Of a stretch of DNA of 64,000 bases, positions 55,113 to 64,000 are shown piece after piece. Where the stretch lies: positions 186,001 to 250,000 of the forward strand of contig NZ_QGGW01000001.1 of the NCBI RefSeq assembly GCF_003148775.1, given 5' to 3'. The position numbers and the translations under genes were made by a program. Every line of letters starts with the position of its first letter. Within the stretch, counting starts at the first letter, position 1. The notes under the pieces were generated by a model. The model worked only from the letters and a program-made list of their open reading frames with translations, had not been told where the DNA came from and ran no database searches. This stretch comes from Roseicyclus mahoneyensis. Its GTDB lineage: Bacteria > Pseudomonadota > Alphaproteobacteria > Rhodobacterales > Rhodobacteraceae.

Positions 55113-55538
55113 TCAGTCCAGACGGGTGGAAAACATCGCCAGCCGCTCGCCCGTCCGGGTCCAGCGAAGGCTGTGCCAGAACCCCTCGGCCTCGCCGGTC
55201 GGGTCGGCGACCACCCAGATGTCACGGCAGCCGATGCGGCGGGCGTGGTCCATGCAGGTCATCACCAGCCGTGTGCCGATGCCGTGCCGCCGCCATGGCC
55301 CGGCCACGCCCAACTCGTTGATCCACCAGCTGTCGGGCTTGTCGGGATGGTGATGGATCACACCCGAACACATGCCGACCAATTGGTCGCGGTCGACGGC
55401 CACCGCGATCTGCAGATGGTCGGCGGCCAGGAAGCGTTCCAGCAGATGCGGATCGACCGGCCCGTCGAACACGTCCTCATGGACCTGCGCGAAGAGGCCG
55501 GCGTCGATCCGGCGGGCGATGAAGACGGATACGGCCAT
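55113..55538 (-). CDS. GNAT-family N-acetyltransferase
   Basis: A 141-residue acetyltransferase with the acetyl-CoA loop GPWRRHGIGTRLV and INELGVAG in the core beta-strand. The substrate is unknown. It is co-directional with the phosphatase gene (44 nt apart) and begins 50 nt after the stop of the large membrane protein gene. Confidence 0.85.
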   Translation of the reverse strand: MAVSVFIARRIDAGLFAQVHEDVFDGPVDPHLLERFLAADHLQIAVAVDRDQLVGMCSGVIHHHPDKPDSWWINELGVAGPWRRHGIGTRLVMTCMDHARRIGCRDIWVVADPTGEAEGFWHSLRWTRTGERLAMFSTRLD

Positions 55539-55588
55539 GATTGCCCTTATGCGCGAAACGTCGGTGCGGGCAAGGCGTGGTTCCGCAA

Positions 55589-56998
55589 TCAAAGAAGGCC
55601 GAGGATCGTGCCGGCAAGCGTCGGGCCAAGCAGGCCCAGGACCGTGACAAGCTGCTTGGTCAGGGATTGCTTCAGCAAGATGTGAAAACCGCCCGCGAAA
55701 TGCCAGCTTTCCAGCATGATGCCCACCTTGGTGCGGTCGCCGCCGAGATAGTCGCACAGGGCCTCGGGGAAATCATCGGGTCCGGACGATGTTCGGGGAA
55801 CGATCAGCCGTTGGCCCGCCTCCTCGTCTTTCCCCCTGTCGATCCGCCATCCCTTCACCGCGCCGCCGGTGGTCGATTTCAGATGCTCCTCGGCCTCGAG
55901 ATAGAGGCTGAGGCGCGACATCGCAGGCAGATAGATCGCGGCCACGACAGTGGAACACAGGATCCCGAAGACGATGAGCCAGAAATCATGGGTCGCGATC
56001 ACCGACGCCGACCAGTCGTTGCGCGCCTCGAGGTGGTCGAAGAACAGGCTCAGCGTGACGAGGCCAAGGATCAGCACCGCGACGAGCGGGCGCACGAAGG
56101 TCTTGAGGATGTCCACGATTGCGCTCGGTTTCATCGTGGATTGCACGGGCACGACGCCCGCCCCGAGCGGGCGCTGCTTCCAGGCCTGCAAGATCGCGTC
56201 CAGTTGTTTCCCGAGTTCTTGCGGTTTCGCCCTGTCCATGACGCACACGGTCCCGTCGACCGATTCCCGCCGGGCGATGGCTGCGTCGATGGCGGCAGCC
56301 AGATCGGCCGCATGCCGCACGGCCGGGTAATTGTGCCAGGTGATCCTGATGGCATAGGCCGAGAGGGCGGTGACGGTGAAGACCATTGCGATCAACGCGC
56401 TGCCCAGTGCGAGCGGCCAGAAGGTTTCGGGCGGCATGTCGCTGAACCCGTTCATCCCGCTGGGCAGGGGCGGCGGGGTCATCCATGGAAAGACATGGTC
56501 GACATGCGTGATGGCAAGGCCGCCCAGCACGAACCCGATGGCAAGCCAAAGGCCGACGCGCAGCGGTGGCGTGGCCGGGGCCTCACGCCCGATGGCTCCG
56601 GCCGAGCCGCGCGATGTGCGGGGCCAAAAGGCGCCGGCATGGGTCTCGAGCAGATGTTTTTGGGACAGGAAGGACACCACCAGCACCACGACCAGCAACA
56701 GCACCGCCAAGGCAAGGCGCAGATCGATGCCATAGGTGGCCAGCGCGAGATCGGTGGGTGTGGGGGGCGGCGTGGTGGCATTCGCGACCGCGATGGGGCG
56801 TGCCGGGTCCACATCCGGTGTTGGCACGAGCCCGATCAGGATCAAGCCGAGCAGCACCGGAAGAAGGGGGAGAGCCGTGGCCTGGACCCAAGCCCCGAGA
56901 TGCGGCTGGCGCGTCTCCTCGTGGAAGCGTTTGATGGCCGCGCCCACGTCGGAGAGAAAGACCTTTGTCCGTGCTTCGTCCTCAGCTGTGCCCACCAT
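55589..56998 (-). CDS. Hypothetical multi-pass membrane protein
   Basis: Not recognised. The 469-residue protein has six or seven hydrophobic helices at about 41-58, 94-112, 148-165, 195-217, 302-320, 338-358 and possibly 446-469. A soluble loop (218-300) with an amphipathic helix sits between helices 4 and 5. A cytoplasmic region (about 360-445) precedes the end. No catalytic motif is seen. ATG 56998 follows GGAG at five bases. Confidence 0.75.
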   Translation of the reverse strand: MVGTAEDEARTKVFLSDVGAAIKRFHEETRQPHLGAWVQATALPLLPVLLGLILIGLVPTPDVDPARPIAVANATTPPPTPTDLALATYGIDLRLALAVLLLVVVLVVSFLSQKHLLETHAGAFWPRTSRGSAGAIGREAPATPPLRVGLWLAIGFVLGGLAITHVDHVFPWMTPPPLPSGMNGFSDMPPETFWPLALGSALIAMVFTVTALSAYAIRITWHNYPAVRHAADLAAAIDAAIARRESVDGTVCVMDRAKPQELGKQLDAILQAWKQRPLGAGVVPVQSTMKPSAIVDILKTFVRPLVAVLILGLVTLSLFFDHLEARNDWSASVIATHDFWLIVFGILCSTVVAAIYLPAMSRLSLYLEAEEHLKSTTGGAVKGWRIDRGKDEEAGQRLIVPRTSSGPDDFPEALCDYLGGDRTKVGIMLESWHFAGGFHILLKQSLTKQLVTVLGLLGPTLAGTILGLL

Positions 56999-57093
56999 GA
57001 TCACTCCACTCCCGTGACCGGTATGGGGCGACTATGGGCCAAGCGCAGGGCGCTTGGCAATTCAATCCACGAGGCCGCGCGTCTCGGCAGGCT

Positions 57094-57801
<708 letters not shown>

Positions 57802-57931
57802 GGGCGCGTCTCCTGTCACCTGTGCGGCACGCGGGTGCACGCTTTGGGTCCGTCCTAGTTGAATTGCGGAATGCGGAATGCCGAAATGCGACATGGGCCA
57901 AGCGGCGCGCGACGCCGCCGGGTCATGGCAC

Positions 57932-58951
57932 TCAGCCCCGCACCCGCCGCCGCCCGCTGCGCTCGCGCGCGGCGGGGCCATTGTCGTCCGTGCCGTCCGA
58001 TCCCGACGAAAAGCCGCCAAGGGCTTGCGTGATCTCGTCGAGCGTGGGCGCGGGTCCGCGCGGCGTGGTTTCCAGCGCCTCGCGCATCGCGCGCAGGTGG
58101 TCGGGCGTGGTGCCGCAGCAGCCGCCGATGATCGTGGCCCCTGCATCGCGCGCCATCACGGCATAGCGCGCCATCAATTCGGGCGTGCCGTCGTAATGGA
58201 TGTGGCCTTCGTGGTATTTCGGGATGCCGGCGTTGCCCTTGGCGATCACCGGACGCTCCGACCCCGCGGCGCGAAAGCCCAGCACCGTGCGCAGGAGGTC
58301 GGAGGCGCCCACGCCGCAATTGGCGCCATAGCCCAGCGGCTTGTGGCCCAGTTTCTCGACCAGCTCGGTCATTCCGGCCGAGGTCAGGCCCATCATCGTG
58401 CGGCCTGCGGTGTCAAAGCTCATCGTGCCGCACCAGTCCATGCCCGCCAAGCGGCAACCTTCGGCCGCCGCGGCGTATTCCTCGGGCGCGCTGATCGTCT
58501 CGACCCAGAGCACATCGGCCCCGCCATCGCGCAGCCCCTCGGCCTGTTCGTGAAACATCTCGACCGCGCGCTCATGGGTCAGCGGGCCCATCGGCGCCAT
58601 GATCTCGCCTGTCGGGCCCATGGAGCCTGCGACGATCACGGTACGGCCCGCCTTGTCGGCGACCTCGCGCCCGATCGCGGCGGCGCGCTTGTTGAGATCA
58701 TAGCAACGGTCCTCGGCCTGATGCAGCTTGAGGCGCGAGCGGGTGCCGCCGAAGGAATTGGTCAAGAAGATATCCGACCCCGCATCGACCGCGCCCTTGT
58801 AAAGCGCGGTGATCCGGTCGGGATGTTCCTCGTTCCACAGTTCCGGCGCATCGCCCGATTGCAGACCCATGTTGAACAGCGTCGTGCCCGTCGCGCCATC
58901 GGCCATCAGCCAGTCGCGGGTTTCCAAAAGCCGGGCGAGGGGGGATGTCAT
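57932..58951 (-). CDS. Homocysteine S-methyltransferase (betaine-homocysteine type)
   Basis: A 339-residue zinc enzyme. It has LMADGATGTTLFNMGLQ near the start, zinc ligands in YGANCGVG and GGCCGTTPDHL, and a GNAGIPKYHEG loop. It transfers methyl groups to homocysteine, giving methionine. In Rhodobacteraceae such genes work with the separate corrinoid protein; the two are adjacent here. The last 30 residues are low-complexity. The start at 58951 has GGAG six bases upstream. Confidence 0.9.
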   Translation of the reverse strand: MTSPLARLLETRDWLMADGATGTTLFNMGLQSGDAPELWNEEHPDRITALYKGAVDAGSDIFLTNSFGGTRSRLKLHQAEDRCYDLNKRAAAIGREVADKAGRTVIVAGSMGPTGEIMAPMGPLTHERAVEMFHEQAEGLRDGGADVLWVETISAPEEYAAAAEGCRLAGMDWCGTMSFDTAGRTMMGLTSAGMTELVEKLGHKPLGYGANCGVGASDLLRTVLGFRAAGSERPVIAKGNAGIPKYHEGHIHYDGTPELMARYAVMARDAGATIIGGCCGTTPDHLRAMREALETTPRGPAPTLDEITQALGGFSSGSDGTDDNGPAARERSGRRRVRG

Positions 58952-59108
58952 GGGTTTCTCCATCAGGGTCGGGCACGCAAAGGGGCATGTGGCTGCTCGG
59001 GCGGCCCTGAGCAAGGCGGAAAATCTGCAAGAAGGTTATGAGCAGGCTTCATGTGTTGCGCCGCGAGCATGCCATAGATCGGTCAAGATCGGCTGGCAGG
59101 AAACAGGG

Positions 59109-59834
59109 ATGAAACTCGAAACGGTCATCCATCCGGACACGCGACCCTGCGTTGCCCTGTTCATCGACGGCGAAAACCTTTCGCCTGATCTCGCCGATCA
59201 GATCGTCGCCGCGGCGACCGGCTTGGGCCGTAGGGGACTACGGCGCGTCTACGGCGATGCCACAAGAATGAGCGGATGGCGCGCGCAGGGCAGCTTGCAG
59301 GTGATTGATAGCGCGCAAGGCAAGAACGCAGCGGACATGCTGCTTGCCATCGAAGCGATGGAGGCGGCGCTTCTCGGCGGGGCGCGCACCATCGCAATCG
59401 CCAGCCGCGACAGGGATTTCTCTCACCTGGCCCGAAAACTGTCGGACCATGGTGTTCATGTTGTCGGCATAGGCACTGCTGGTCCGGACTGCCCGTTTCG
59501 CAAGGCGTGCAGCGATTACAGGAATATTGCAAAATCCGTCGCGGTGCCTGCGTGTGCCCCTGCGCCGGTGGCTTCACCCGCGTTTGACGAGGCCAAGGTT
59601 GCGAAGTGGATCGAAACCGCCATCGGTCAGTCGTCGGGCAAGTGCTTGAGCCTGAGCGGCCTTGGTAAGTTCATGCTTGACCGCCACGGCGTGTCGAAAG
59701 CCCAGCTTCCCGCAGCGACTTGGAAAACGTTCTTGAAAGGAAACCCGCGCTTCACGGTCGATGCTGGCGACATGGTGCGGCTGGTCAAGAAAAAGCCCCC
59801 GCAAGACGGGGGCCCTTTCTTCGACATCGGGTGA
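59109..59834 (+). CDS. NYN-domain protein with C-terminal OST-HTH/LOTUS-like domain
   Basis: A 241-residue protein. The N-terminal PIN-like NYN nuclease fold (about 12-150) has acidic residues in LFIDGENLS (Asp20), KNAADMLLAIEA and ASRDRDFSHLA. The C-terminal (about 165-241) domain has a winged-helix look (GKCLSLSGLGKFMLDRHG), as in LOTUS-type RNA-binding domains. It may cleave or bind RNA; the target is unknown. It ends 10 nt from the convergent zeta gene, whose terminator lies inside this coding region. Confidence 0.82.
   Translation: MKLETVIHPDTRPCVALFIDGENLSPDLADQIVAAATGLGRRGLRRVYGDATRMSGWRAQGSLQVIDSAQGKNAADMLLAIEAMEAALLGGARTIAIASRDRDFSHLARKLSDHGVHVVGIGTAGPDCPFRKACSDYRNIAKSVAVPACAPAPVASPAFDEAKVAKWIETAIGQSSGKCLSLSGLGKFMLDRHGVSKAQLPAATWKTFLKGNPRFTVDAGDMVRLVKKKPPQDGGPFFDIG
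59790..59813 (-). terminator. Terminator of the zeta gene, inside the NYN coding region
   Basis: Read on the minus strand, GCCCCCG-TCTTG-CGGGGGC is followed by TTTTTCTT. It is a textbook rho-independent terminator and falls within codons near the 3' end of the opposite NYN gene. Confidence 0.88.
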
Positions 59835-59844
59835 AAGTCAGCCC

Positions 59845-60159
59845 TCACACCTCGTTCATCAACTGCCCCTTGGCCACCGCCAGAAGCTCGTCGTATTTCG
59901 CCCGGACCTCGGCCTCGGGGACGCGGTCGCCCAGATCGGCCAGAACCTTGCGCATCACATCCTCGTGGCCCGCCTCCTCGAAATCGGCCTTCACGACCTC
60001 TTTGGCATAGGCCTCGGCCTCCTCGGCGGATTTGCCCAGTAGCTCAGCCACCCAGAGGCCCATCAGCTTGTTGCGCCGCGCCCCGGCGCGGAACTGCATG
60101 TCCTGATCGTGGGCGAACTTGTTTTCGAACCCGCGCTCGCGGTCGTCGAAGGTGCTCAT
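59845..60159 (-). CDS. DUF1476 protein (F1-ATPase zeta subunit/inhibitor)
   Basis: A 104-residue protein identical in type to the zeta subunit that inhibits the F1F0-ATPase of Paracoccus and its relatives. It has FDDRERGFENKFAHDQDMQFRA at the start, RRNKLMGLWVAELLG and ADFEEAGHEDV. It is divergent from purC, as is common in this family. Confidence 0.9.
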   Translation of the reverse strand: MSTFDDRERGFENKFAHDQDMQFRAGARRNKLMGLWVAELLGKSAEEAEAYAKEVVKADFEEAGHEDVMRKVLADLGDRVPEAEVRAKYDELLAVAKGQLMNEV

Positions 60160-60334
60160 CGGGATCTCCGTTGCGTCGGTTGCCTGTCGGGCGTGATCCT
60201 ACTTGGCCCTGCCGGTCCCCCGCAAGCGCCGATGCCGGGCTTGCTTGCGACACAGCGCGCTTTGTCCTATAGGCGCGAAGAGGTTCAGGTTGCAGGCAGC
60301 CCCGCACCCCATCCCAGACACGTCCGGAGACAGC

Positions 60335-61096
60335 ATGGCACGGCGCAAGAAGGTCTACGAAGGCAAGGCCAAAATCCTCTATGAAGGCCCCGAGCCGGGC
60401 ACTCTCGTGCAGTATTTCAAGGATGACGCCACCGCCTTCAACGCGGAAAAGCGCGCGACCGTCGAAGGCAAGGGCGTGCTCAACAACCGACTTTCGGAAT
60501 TCTTCATGACGGGCCTCGGCGCCATCGGGGTTCCGACGCATTTCATCCGCCGTCTCAACATGCGCGAGCAGCTGATCCGCGCGGTCGAGATCATCCCGCT
60601 GGAAGTGGTGGTCCGCAATGTCGCGGCAGGCTCAATCTCCAAGCGTCTGGGGATCGAGGAAGGCACGCCGCTGCCGCGCCCGATCGTCGAGTTCTACTTC
60701 AAGGATGACGCGCTGGGCGATCCGCTGGTCAGCGAGGAACATATCATCGCCTTTGGCTGGGCCACGCAGCAGGACATGGATGACATGGTCAGTCTGGCGC
60801 TTCGCGTGAACGATTTCCTGTCCGGCCTGATGCTGGGCGTCGGCATCAAGCTGGTCGATTTCAAGATCGAGATCGGGCGGATCTGGGATGGCGATTACAT
60901 GCGCCTGATCGTGGCCGACGAGATCAGCCCGGATTCGTGCCGGCTGTGGGACATCGAGACGGGACAGAAGCTCGACAAGGACGTGTTCCGCCGCGATCTG
61001 GGCAATCTGGCCGACGCCTATACCGAAGTCGCGCGCCGTCTGGGCGTGATGCCGCAGCGCGAGACGGGCGTGACCAAGCCTACTCTGATCAACTGA
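60335..61096 (+). CDS. purC: SAICAR synthetase (PurC)
   Basis: Ligates aspartate to CAIR in purine synthesis. The 253-residue protein has [14 protein letters not shown], the ATP site [27 protein letters not shown] and [10 protein letters not shown]. Start follows CCGGAGA. It is followed by a hairpin and the recurrent element, then purS and purQ on the same strand. A full pur operon is only in part here; purL is not seen in the window. Confidence 0.95.
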   Translation: MARRKKVYEGKAKILYEGPEPGTLVQYFKDDATAFNAEKRATVEGKGVLNNRLSEFFMTGLGAIGVPTHFIRRLNMREQLIRAVEIIPLEVVVRNVAAGSISKRLGIEEGTPLPRPIVEFYFKDDALGDPLVSEEHIIAFGWATQQDMDDMVSLALRVNDFLSGLMLGVGIKLVDFKIEIGRIWDGDYMRLIVADEISPDSCRLWDIETGQKLDKDVFRRDLGNLADAYTEVARRLGVMPQRETGVTKPTLIN

Positions 61097-61098
61097 GG

Positions 61099-61124
61099 CC
61101 GGGCGCCCGGTTTTGGGCGTCCGG
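61099..61124 (+). terminator. Hairpin between purC and purS
   Basis: CCGGGCGCCC and GGGCGTCCGG pair with one G-T wobble around GGTTTT, directly followed by TGCATATTTTT. It may be a partial terminator or attenuator between the genes. Confidence 0.55.
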
Positions 61125-61125
61125 T

Positions 61126-61148
61126 GCATATTTTTGGAAAGATGAAGG
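61126..61148 (+). repeat. Recurrent intergenic element, copy 7
   Basis: GCATATTTTT then GGAAAGATGAAGG, 30 nt after the purC stop, 10 nt before the purS start. Confidence 0.85.
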
Positions 61149-61157
61149 GGCGGGTGC

Positions 61158-61391
61158 ATGAAGGCCACCGTGACCGTGATGTTGAAACAGGGCGTTCTCG
61201 ACCCACAGGGCGAGGCGGTGAAATCGGCGCTTGGGAGCCTTGGCTTTCAGGGCGTCGCGGGCGTGCGGCAGGGCAAGGTGATCGAGCTGGATCTTGCCCC
61301 CGGCACCACCGAAGCCGAGGTGACCGCGATGTGCGAAAAGCTGCTCGCCAACACCGTGATCGAAAGCTACCGGGTGGAGATGGGCGCGTGA
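61158..61391 (+). CDS. purS: FGAM synthase subunit PurS
   Basis: Small subunit (77 residues) of formylglycinamidine ribonucleotide synthase that links PurL and PurQ. It has [20 protein letters not shown] at the start and [13 protein letters not shown] at the end. It overlaps purQ by four bases (GTGA), so both are translationally coupled. Confidence 0.94.
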   Translation: MKATVTVMLKQGVLDPQGEAVKSALGSLGFQGVAGVRQGKVIELDLAPGTTEAEVTAMCEKLLANTVIESYRVEMGA

Positions 61392-62056
61392 AGGCCGCGG
61401 TTCTGGTCTTTCCCGGGTCCAACTGTGACCGTGATCTTGCGGTGGCGTTCCGCGCGGCGGGGTTTGACACCCAAATGGTCTGGCACAAGGATGGCGTGCT
61501 GCCCGCAGGCACCGATATCGTGGGCGTGCCGGGCGGGTTTTCCTATGGCGACTACCTGCGCTGCGGTGCGATCGCGGCGCAATCGCCGGTGATGCGCGCG
61601 GTGGCCGATCACGCGGGCCGGGGCGGCTATGTGCTGGGGATCTGCAACGGATTTCAGGTGCTGTGCGAGACGCGGCTGCTGCCGGGTGCCCTGATGCGCA
61701 ACGCGGGGCTCAAGTTCGTGTGCAAGCGGCAAGGCCTGCGGGTCGAGACCGCCGACAGTGCCTTTACCGCCGGATACGCGCCCGGGCAGGAGGTAAGCTT
61801 TCCCATCGCGCATCACGACGGAAATTATGTCGCCGATGCCGAGAGCTTGGCCGCCCTGCGTGTCGAGGACAGGATCGCCTTTCGCTATCTGGGCAATCCA
61901 AATGGCGCGATGGAGGACATCGCGGGCATCCTGAGCGCCAATCGGCGCGTGCTGGGTCTGATGCCGCACCCCGAGCGGGTGGTCGACCCTGCCCATGGCG
62001 GCACCGAAGGCGCGGCGCTGTTCCGGTCGCTGGCGGAGGCCTTGGTGGCGGCCTGA
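61388..62056 (+). CDS. purQ: FGAM synthase subunit PurQ (glutaminase)
   Basis: Glutaminase subunit of 222 residues: triad Cys86 (GICNGFQ) and a His-x-Glu in MPHPER. It has [14 protein letters not shown] at the start and [12 protein letters not shown]. The start is GTG at 61388, overlapping the purS stop. It supplies ammonia to PurL. Confidence 0.95.
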   Translation: MKAAVLVFPGSNCDRDLAVAFRAAGFDTQMVWHKDGVLPAGTDIVGVPGGFSYGDYLRCGAIAAQSPVMRAVADHAGRGGYVLGICNGFQVLCETRLLPGALMRNAGLKFVCKRQGLRVETADSAFTAGYAPGQEVSFPIAHHDGNYVADAESLAALRVEDRIAFRYLGNPNGAMEDIAGILSANRRVLGLMPHPERVVDPAHGGTEGAALFRSLAEALVAA

Positions 62057-62129
62057 GCGACCACCGTCGCCGCTGAGCGGCGCGGGATCGCCCTTGAGCG
62101 CGGGCGCGGGCCTGTCTACCTTTGCGGCC

Positions 62130-63896
62130 ATGAGCCTTGTGGACACCCAGATTTCCGCCGATCGGCGCCGACGCCGTTTTGCCTGGGTGCTCCGGGCCTT
62201 CATGGTCGTGTTTCTGGCGGCCGCCGTGGCGGTGATATGGGTCTCGAACGCGTGGCTGACGCAACAGTTCACCGAGACCACGCGCAACCGCGCCGAGATC
62301 CGGCTGGCGATCTATTCCGGGACTATCCAATCCGAATTGCAGCGCCATTCCGTGGTGCCCCTGCTTTTGGCCCGCGACCCGGTTCTGATCCGGTCGCTGG
62401 AAACCGCCAGCTATGTGGACACCACGGCGCGGCTGATTTCCTATGTCGACGAGATCGGCGCGGCCTCGCTGGTGTTGCTGGACCGGGACGGGCGGATCGT
62501 GGCGGCGACCGACCGTGAGCGTCTGGGGCAATTGCGCAGCGCCGATCCCTTCTTTGTCGAGGCCAGCCGGTCGCCCGACACTGTTTTCACCTCGAACGAG
62601 CCGGAAACGGGGCGGTTCGACTTCACCTTCTCGCGGGCGATGCGGTCGTCGGACAACCGGCTTTTGGGGGTGATCTTGGTCGAGGTCGATCTGGCACGCA
62701 TCGTCGATCGCTGGCGCGGCACCACCGAGGCGATCTTTCTGACCAACAGTCAGGGCGCCATCATCTTGTCGACCGAACCACGCTGGCGCGGCCGCACCGA
62801 GGTCGAGGCGCTGGCCCTTCAACCACCGCAAAGCGCGATCCAGCGCGCCTTGCGGGCGACGGGCGATTTTGCCTTCGGCGAGGCCGACAGCCGGTTTTTC
62901 GGCAACGAGACGATCCGGCTGGAAAGCCGCATCCCGTTCCGGGGATGGCGCATCGTCAGCTATACCGCCTACACCTCGGTGCGCGAGCGGGTGAATGCGG
63001 TCTTGGCCCTGCAGATCATGGGATTCGCCCTCGCACTCGCCGGGGGATTCTACCTCATCAGCCGCAGGGCGCGGCTCAGGTCGGACCGGCTGGCACGGGA
63101 ATCGGCAGAGCTTCGCCGGTTGAACGGTCGCCTGCAGCGGGAAATCGCCGAGCGCCAGAGGGTCGAGCGCACGCTGGAGGAGGCCGAGCAAAGCCTTGCG
63201 CAGAGCCAGAAACTGGCCGCTTTGGGCGAGATGTCGGCAGCCGTCAGTCATGAACTGAACCAGCCGCTGGCCGCGATGAAGACGTATCTGGCCGGTGCGC
63301 GCCTGCTCTTGCAGCGCAAGCGGATCGAGGAGGCGGCGTCGAGCTTCCAGCGCATCGACGACCTGATCGACCGGATGGGCGCCATCACGCGACAGCTGAA
63401 ATCTTATGCCAGAAAGGGTGGTGACGCGCTGGAACCCGTCGATCTGCGCGATGCGCTGAAGGGCGCGCTGACGATGATGGAGCCGCAATTGCGCACCACC
63501 AAGGTCGAGATCACGCGCAACCTGCCGCGCCAGCCGGTGATGGTGTTGGCGGACCGGCTGCGGCTGGAACAGGTCATCATCAACCTGCTCAGGAACGCGC
63601 TCGATGCGATGAAGGATGTGCCCAAGCGCGAGCTGGACCTGCTGATCTCGGAAGGGGAGGAGGCGGTGCTGACGGTGCGCGACAACGGCAACGGAATTGA
63701 CGATCTCGACGCGCTGTTCGAGCCATTCTACACCACCAAGAAGCCCGGCGAGGGGGTCGGTCTTGGTCTTGCGATATCGTCGGGGATCGTCACCGATCTG
63801 GGCGGGCGGCTGACGGCCCGCAACGGCGAGACCGGCGGCGCGGTGTTCGAGATCCGGATGCCGCTGATCGAGGGTGGCGTGCGTGCGGCGCAGTGA
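62130..63896 (+). CDS. DctB-like C4-dicarboxylate sensor kinase
   Basis: A 588-residue histidine kinase. Helix 1 (about 20-42), a periplasmic double Cache/PAS sensor region (about 45-290, RVNPV-like residues not identifiable by eye), helix 2 (about 290-312) and a coiled coil (about 325-365) precede the kinase. HisKA reads AAVSHELNQPLAAMKTYLAG with the phosphorylated His, followed by the N box IINLLRNALDAM, the G1 box VRDNGNGI and G2 GVGLGLAISSGIV. It resembles DctB, which senses succinate and drives dctA or DctPQM uptake through DctD. The partner gene likely starts at 63993. Confidence 0.85.
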   Translation: MSLVDTQISADRRRRRFAWVLRAFMVVFLAAAVAVIWVSNAWLTQQFTETTRNRAEIRLAIYSGTIQSELQRHSVVPLLLARDPVLIRSLETASYVDTTARLISYVDEIGAASLVLLDRDGRIVAATDRERLGQLRSADPFFVEASRSPDTVFTSNEPETGRFDFTFSRAMRSSDNRLLGVILVEVDLARIVDRWRGTTEAIFLTNSQGAIILSTEPRWRGRTEVEALALQPPQSAIQRALRATGDFAFGEADSRFFGNETIRLESRIPFRGWRIVSYTAYTSVRERVNAVLALQIMGFALALAGGFYLISRRARLRSDRLARESAELRRLNGRLQREIAERQRVERTLEEAEQSLAQSQKLAALGEMSAAVSHELNQPLAAMKTYLAGARLLLQRKRIEEAASSFQRIDDLIDRMGAITRQLKSYARKGGDALEPVDLRDALKGALTMMEPQLRTTKVEITRNLPRQPVMVLADRLRLEQVIINLLRNALDAMKDVPKRELDLLISEGEEAVLTVRDNGNGIDDLDALFEPFYTTKKPGEGVGLGLAISSGIVTDLGGRLTARNGETGGAVFEIRMPLIEGGVRAAQ

Positions 63897-63906
63897 GGGG
63901 ACGATA

Positions 63907-63978
63907 GGCGCCTCAGGCGCGACCAGGATGCACGCCTCCGGCGCTGCAAGAGGGCACGCCTCGGGCGTGACGAAACGA
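63907..63978. repeat. Three tandem 24-nt units, each with a small palindrome
   Basis: CGCCTCAGGCG (63909), CGCCTCCGGCG (63933) and CGCCTCGGGCG (63957) start exactly 24 nt apart and differ only at the centre base. Each is an inverted repeat (CGCC/GGCG). It fills the gap between the kinase gene and the next gene. Confidence 0.75.
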
Positions 63979-63992
63979 AAGGATGGCCCGCG

Positions 63993-64000
63993 ATGAAGAT
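63993..64000 (+). CDS. Start of next gene, possibly dctD (partial)
   Basis: Only ATGAAGAT is in the window. AAAGGA nine bases upstream is a good ribosome site. The position 96 nt after the DctB-like gene and on the same strand suggests the DctD response regulator, but only two codons can be read. Confidence 0.4.

Overview
The window is GC-rich, densely packed alphaproteobacterial chromosome, almost certainly from the family Rhodobacteraceae (Roseobacter/Rhodobacter group). The signs are an Irr-type Fur regulator next to fabA-fabB-fabI, a pyruvate dehydrogenase operon whose E1-beta carries a lipoyl domain, ftsB ahead of pdhA, a DUF1476 (F1-ATPase zeta) gene before purC-purS-purQ, a separate corrinoid protein and homocysteine methyltransferase in place of one MetH, a Hint-domain protein and the GT14/DUF5928 protein. 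About 68 genes are called. I see no rRNA, tRNA, CRISPR array, insertion sequence or integrase.

Layout. 1-2.5 kb: 3' end of a DUF2793 phage/GTA-type protein, cysE, and an unrecognised acidic protein. 2.5-11.6 kb: typA, irr, fabA, an opposing Hint-domain gene lodged between fabA and fabB, fabB-fabI, a PQQ-type sugar dehydrogenase with a small cytochrome c, and an FKBP isomerase. 11.8-20.4 kb: catabolic and accessory enzymes (HAD dehalogenase, alpha/beta hydrolase, Ser/Thr dehydratase, MFS efflux pump, a reduced pcaD-pcaB pair, Zn alcohol dehydrogenase, an enolase-superfamily dehydratase). 20.4-24.6 kb: FadR/GntR regulator with an operator, OmpA-like lipoprotein, Ada-type methyltransferase, nth and a PfkB kinase.

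24.6-29.7 kb is the most unusual region. It holds a membrane protein with a cyclic-nucleotide-binding-like domain, a CHASE2 adenylate cyclase, and, convergent with them, a FecR-domain periplasmic protein and a TPR plus beta-barrel outer-membrane protein. I read this as a possible envelope-to-cAMP signalling module. 29.8-37.4 kb: a divergent sulfotransferase/GT14 pair, HIT and zf-CHCC proteins, polA, and an overlapping YjbR/rluE pair. 37.4-50.3 kb is central carbon metabolism, mostly on the minus strand: pdhA-pdhB-pdhC, fda, pgk, two gap paralogues, an amino-acid ABC transporter, plus ftsB and a ferritin.

50.6-64 kb: rnd, a lipoprotein, sufE, DUF1638, EamA, phosphatase and GNAT genes, an unknown multi-pass membrane protein, the corrinoid/homocysteine methyltransferase pair, a NYN-domain protein, the zeta subunit, purC-purS-purQ, and a DctB-like sensor kinase whose partner gene starts at the right edge.

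Regulatory DNA that can be read directly includes an Irr-type iron box ahead of the ferritin gene, LacI-type operators (CceR-like) ahead of both gap genes, palindromes ahead of the GntR and MFS genes, several perfect terminator hairpins (two containing stop codons), a 24-nt-period tandem repeat before the putative dctD, and a conserved ~23-nt intergenic element present in seven copies. All starts and identities come from reading the sequence by eye; no database search was run.
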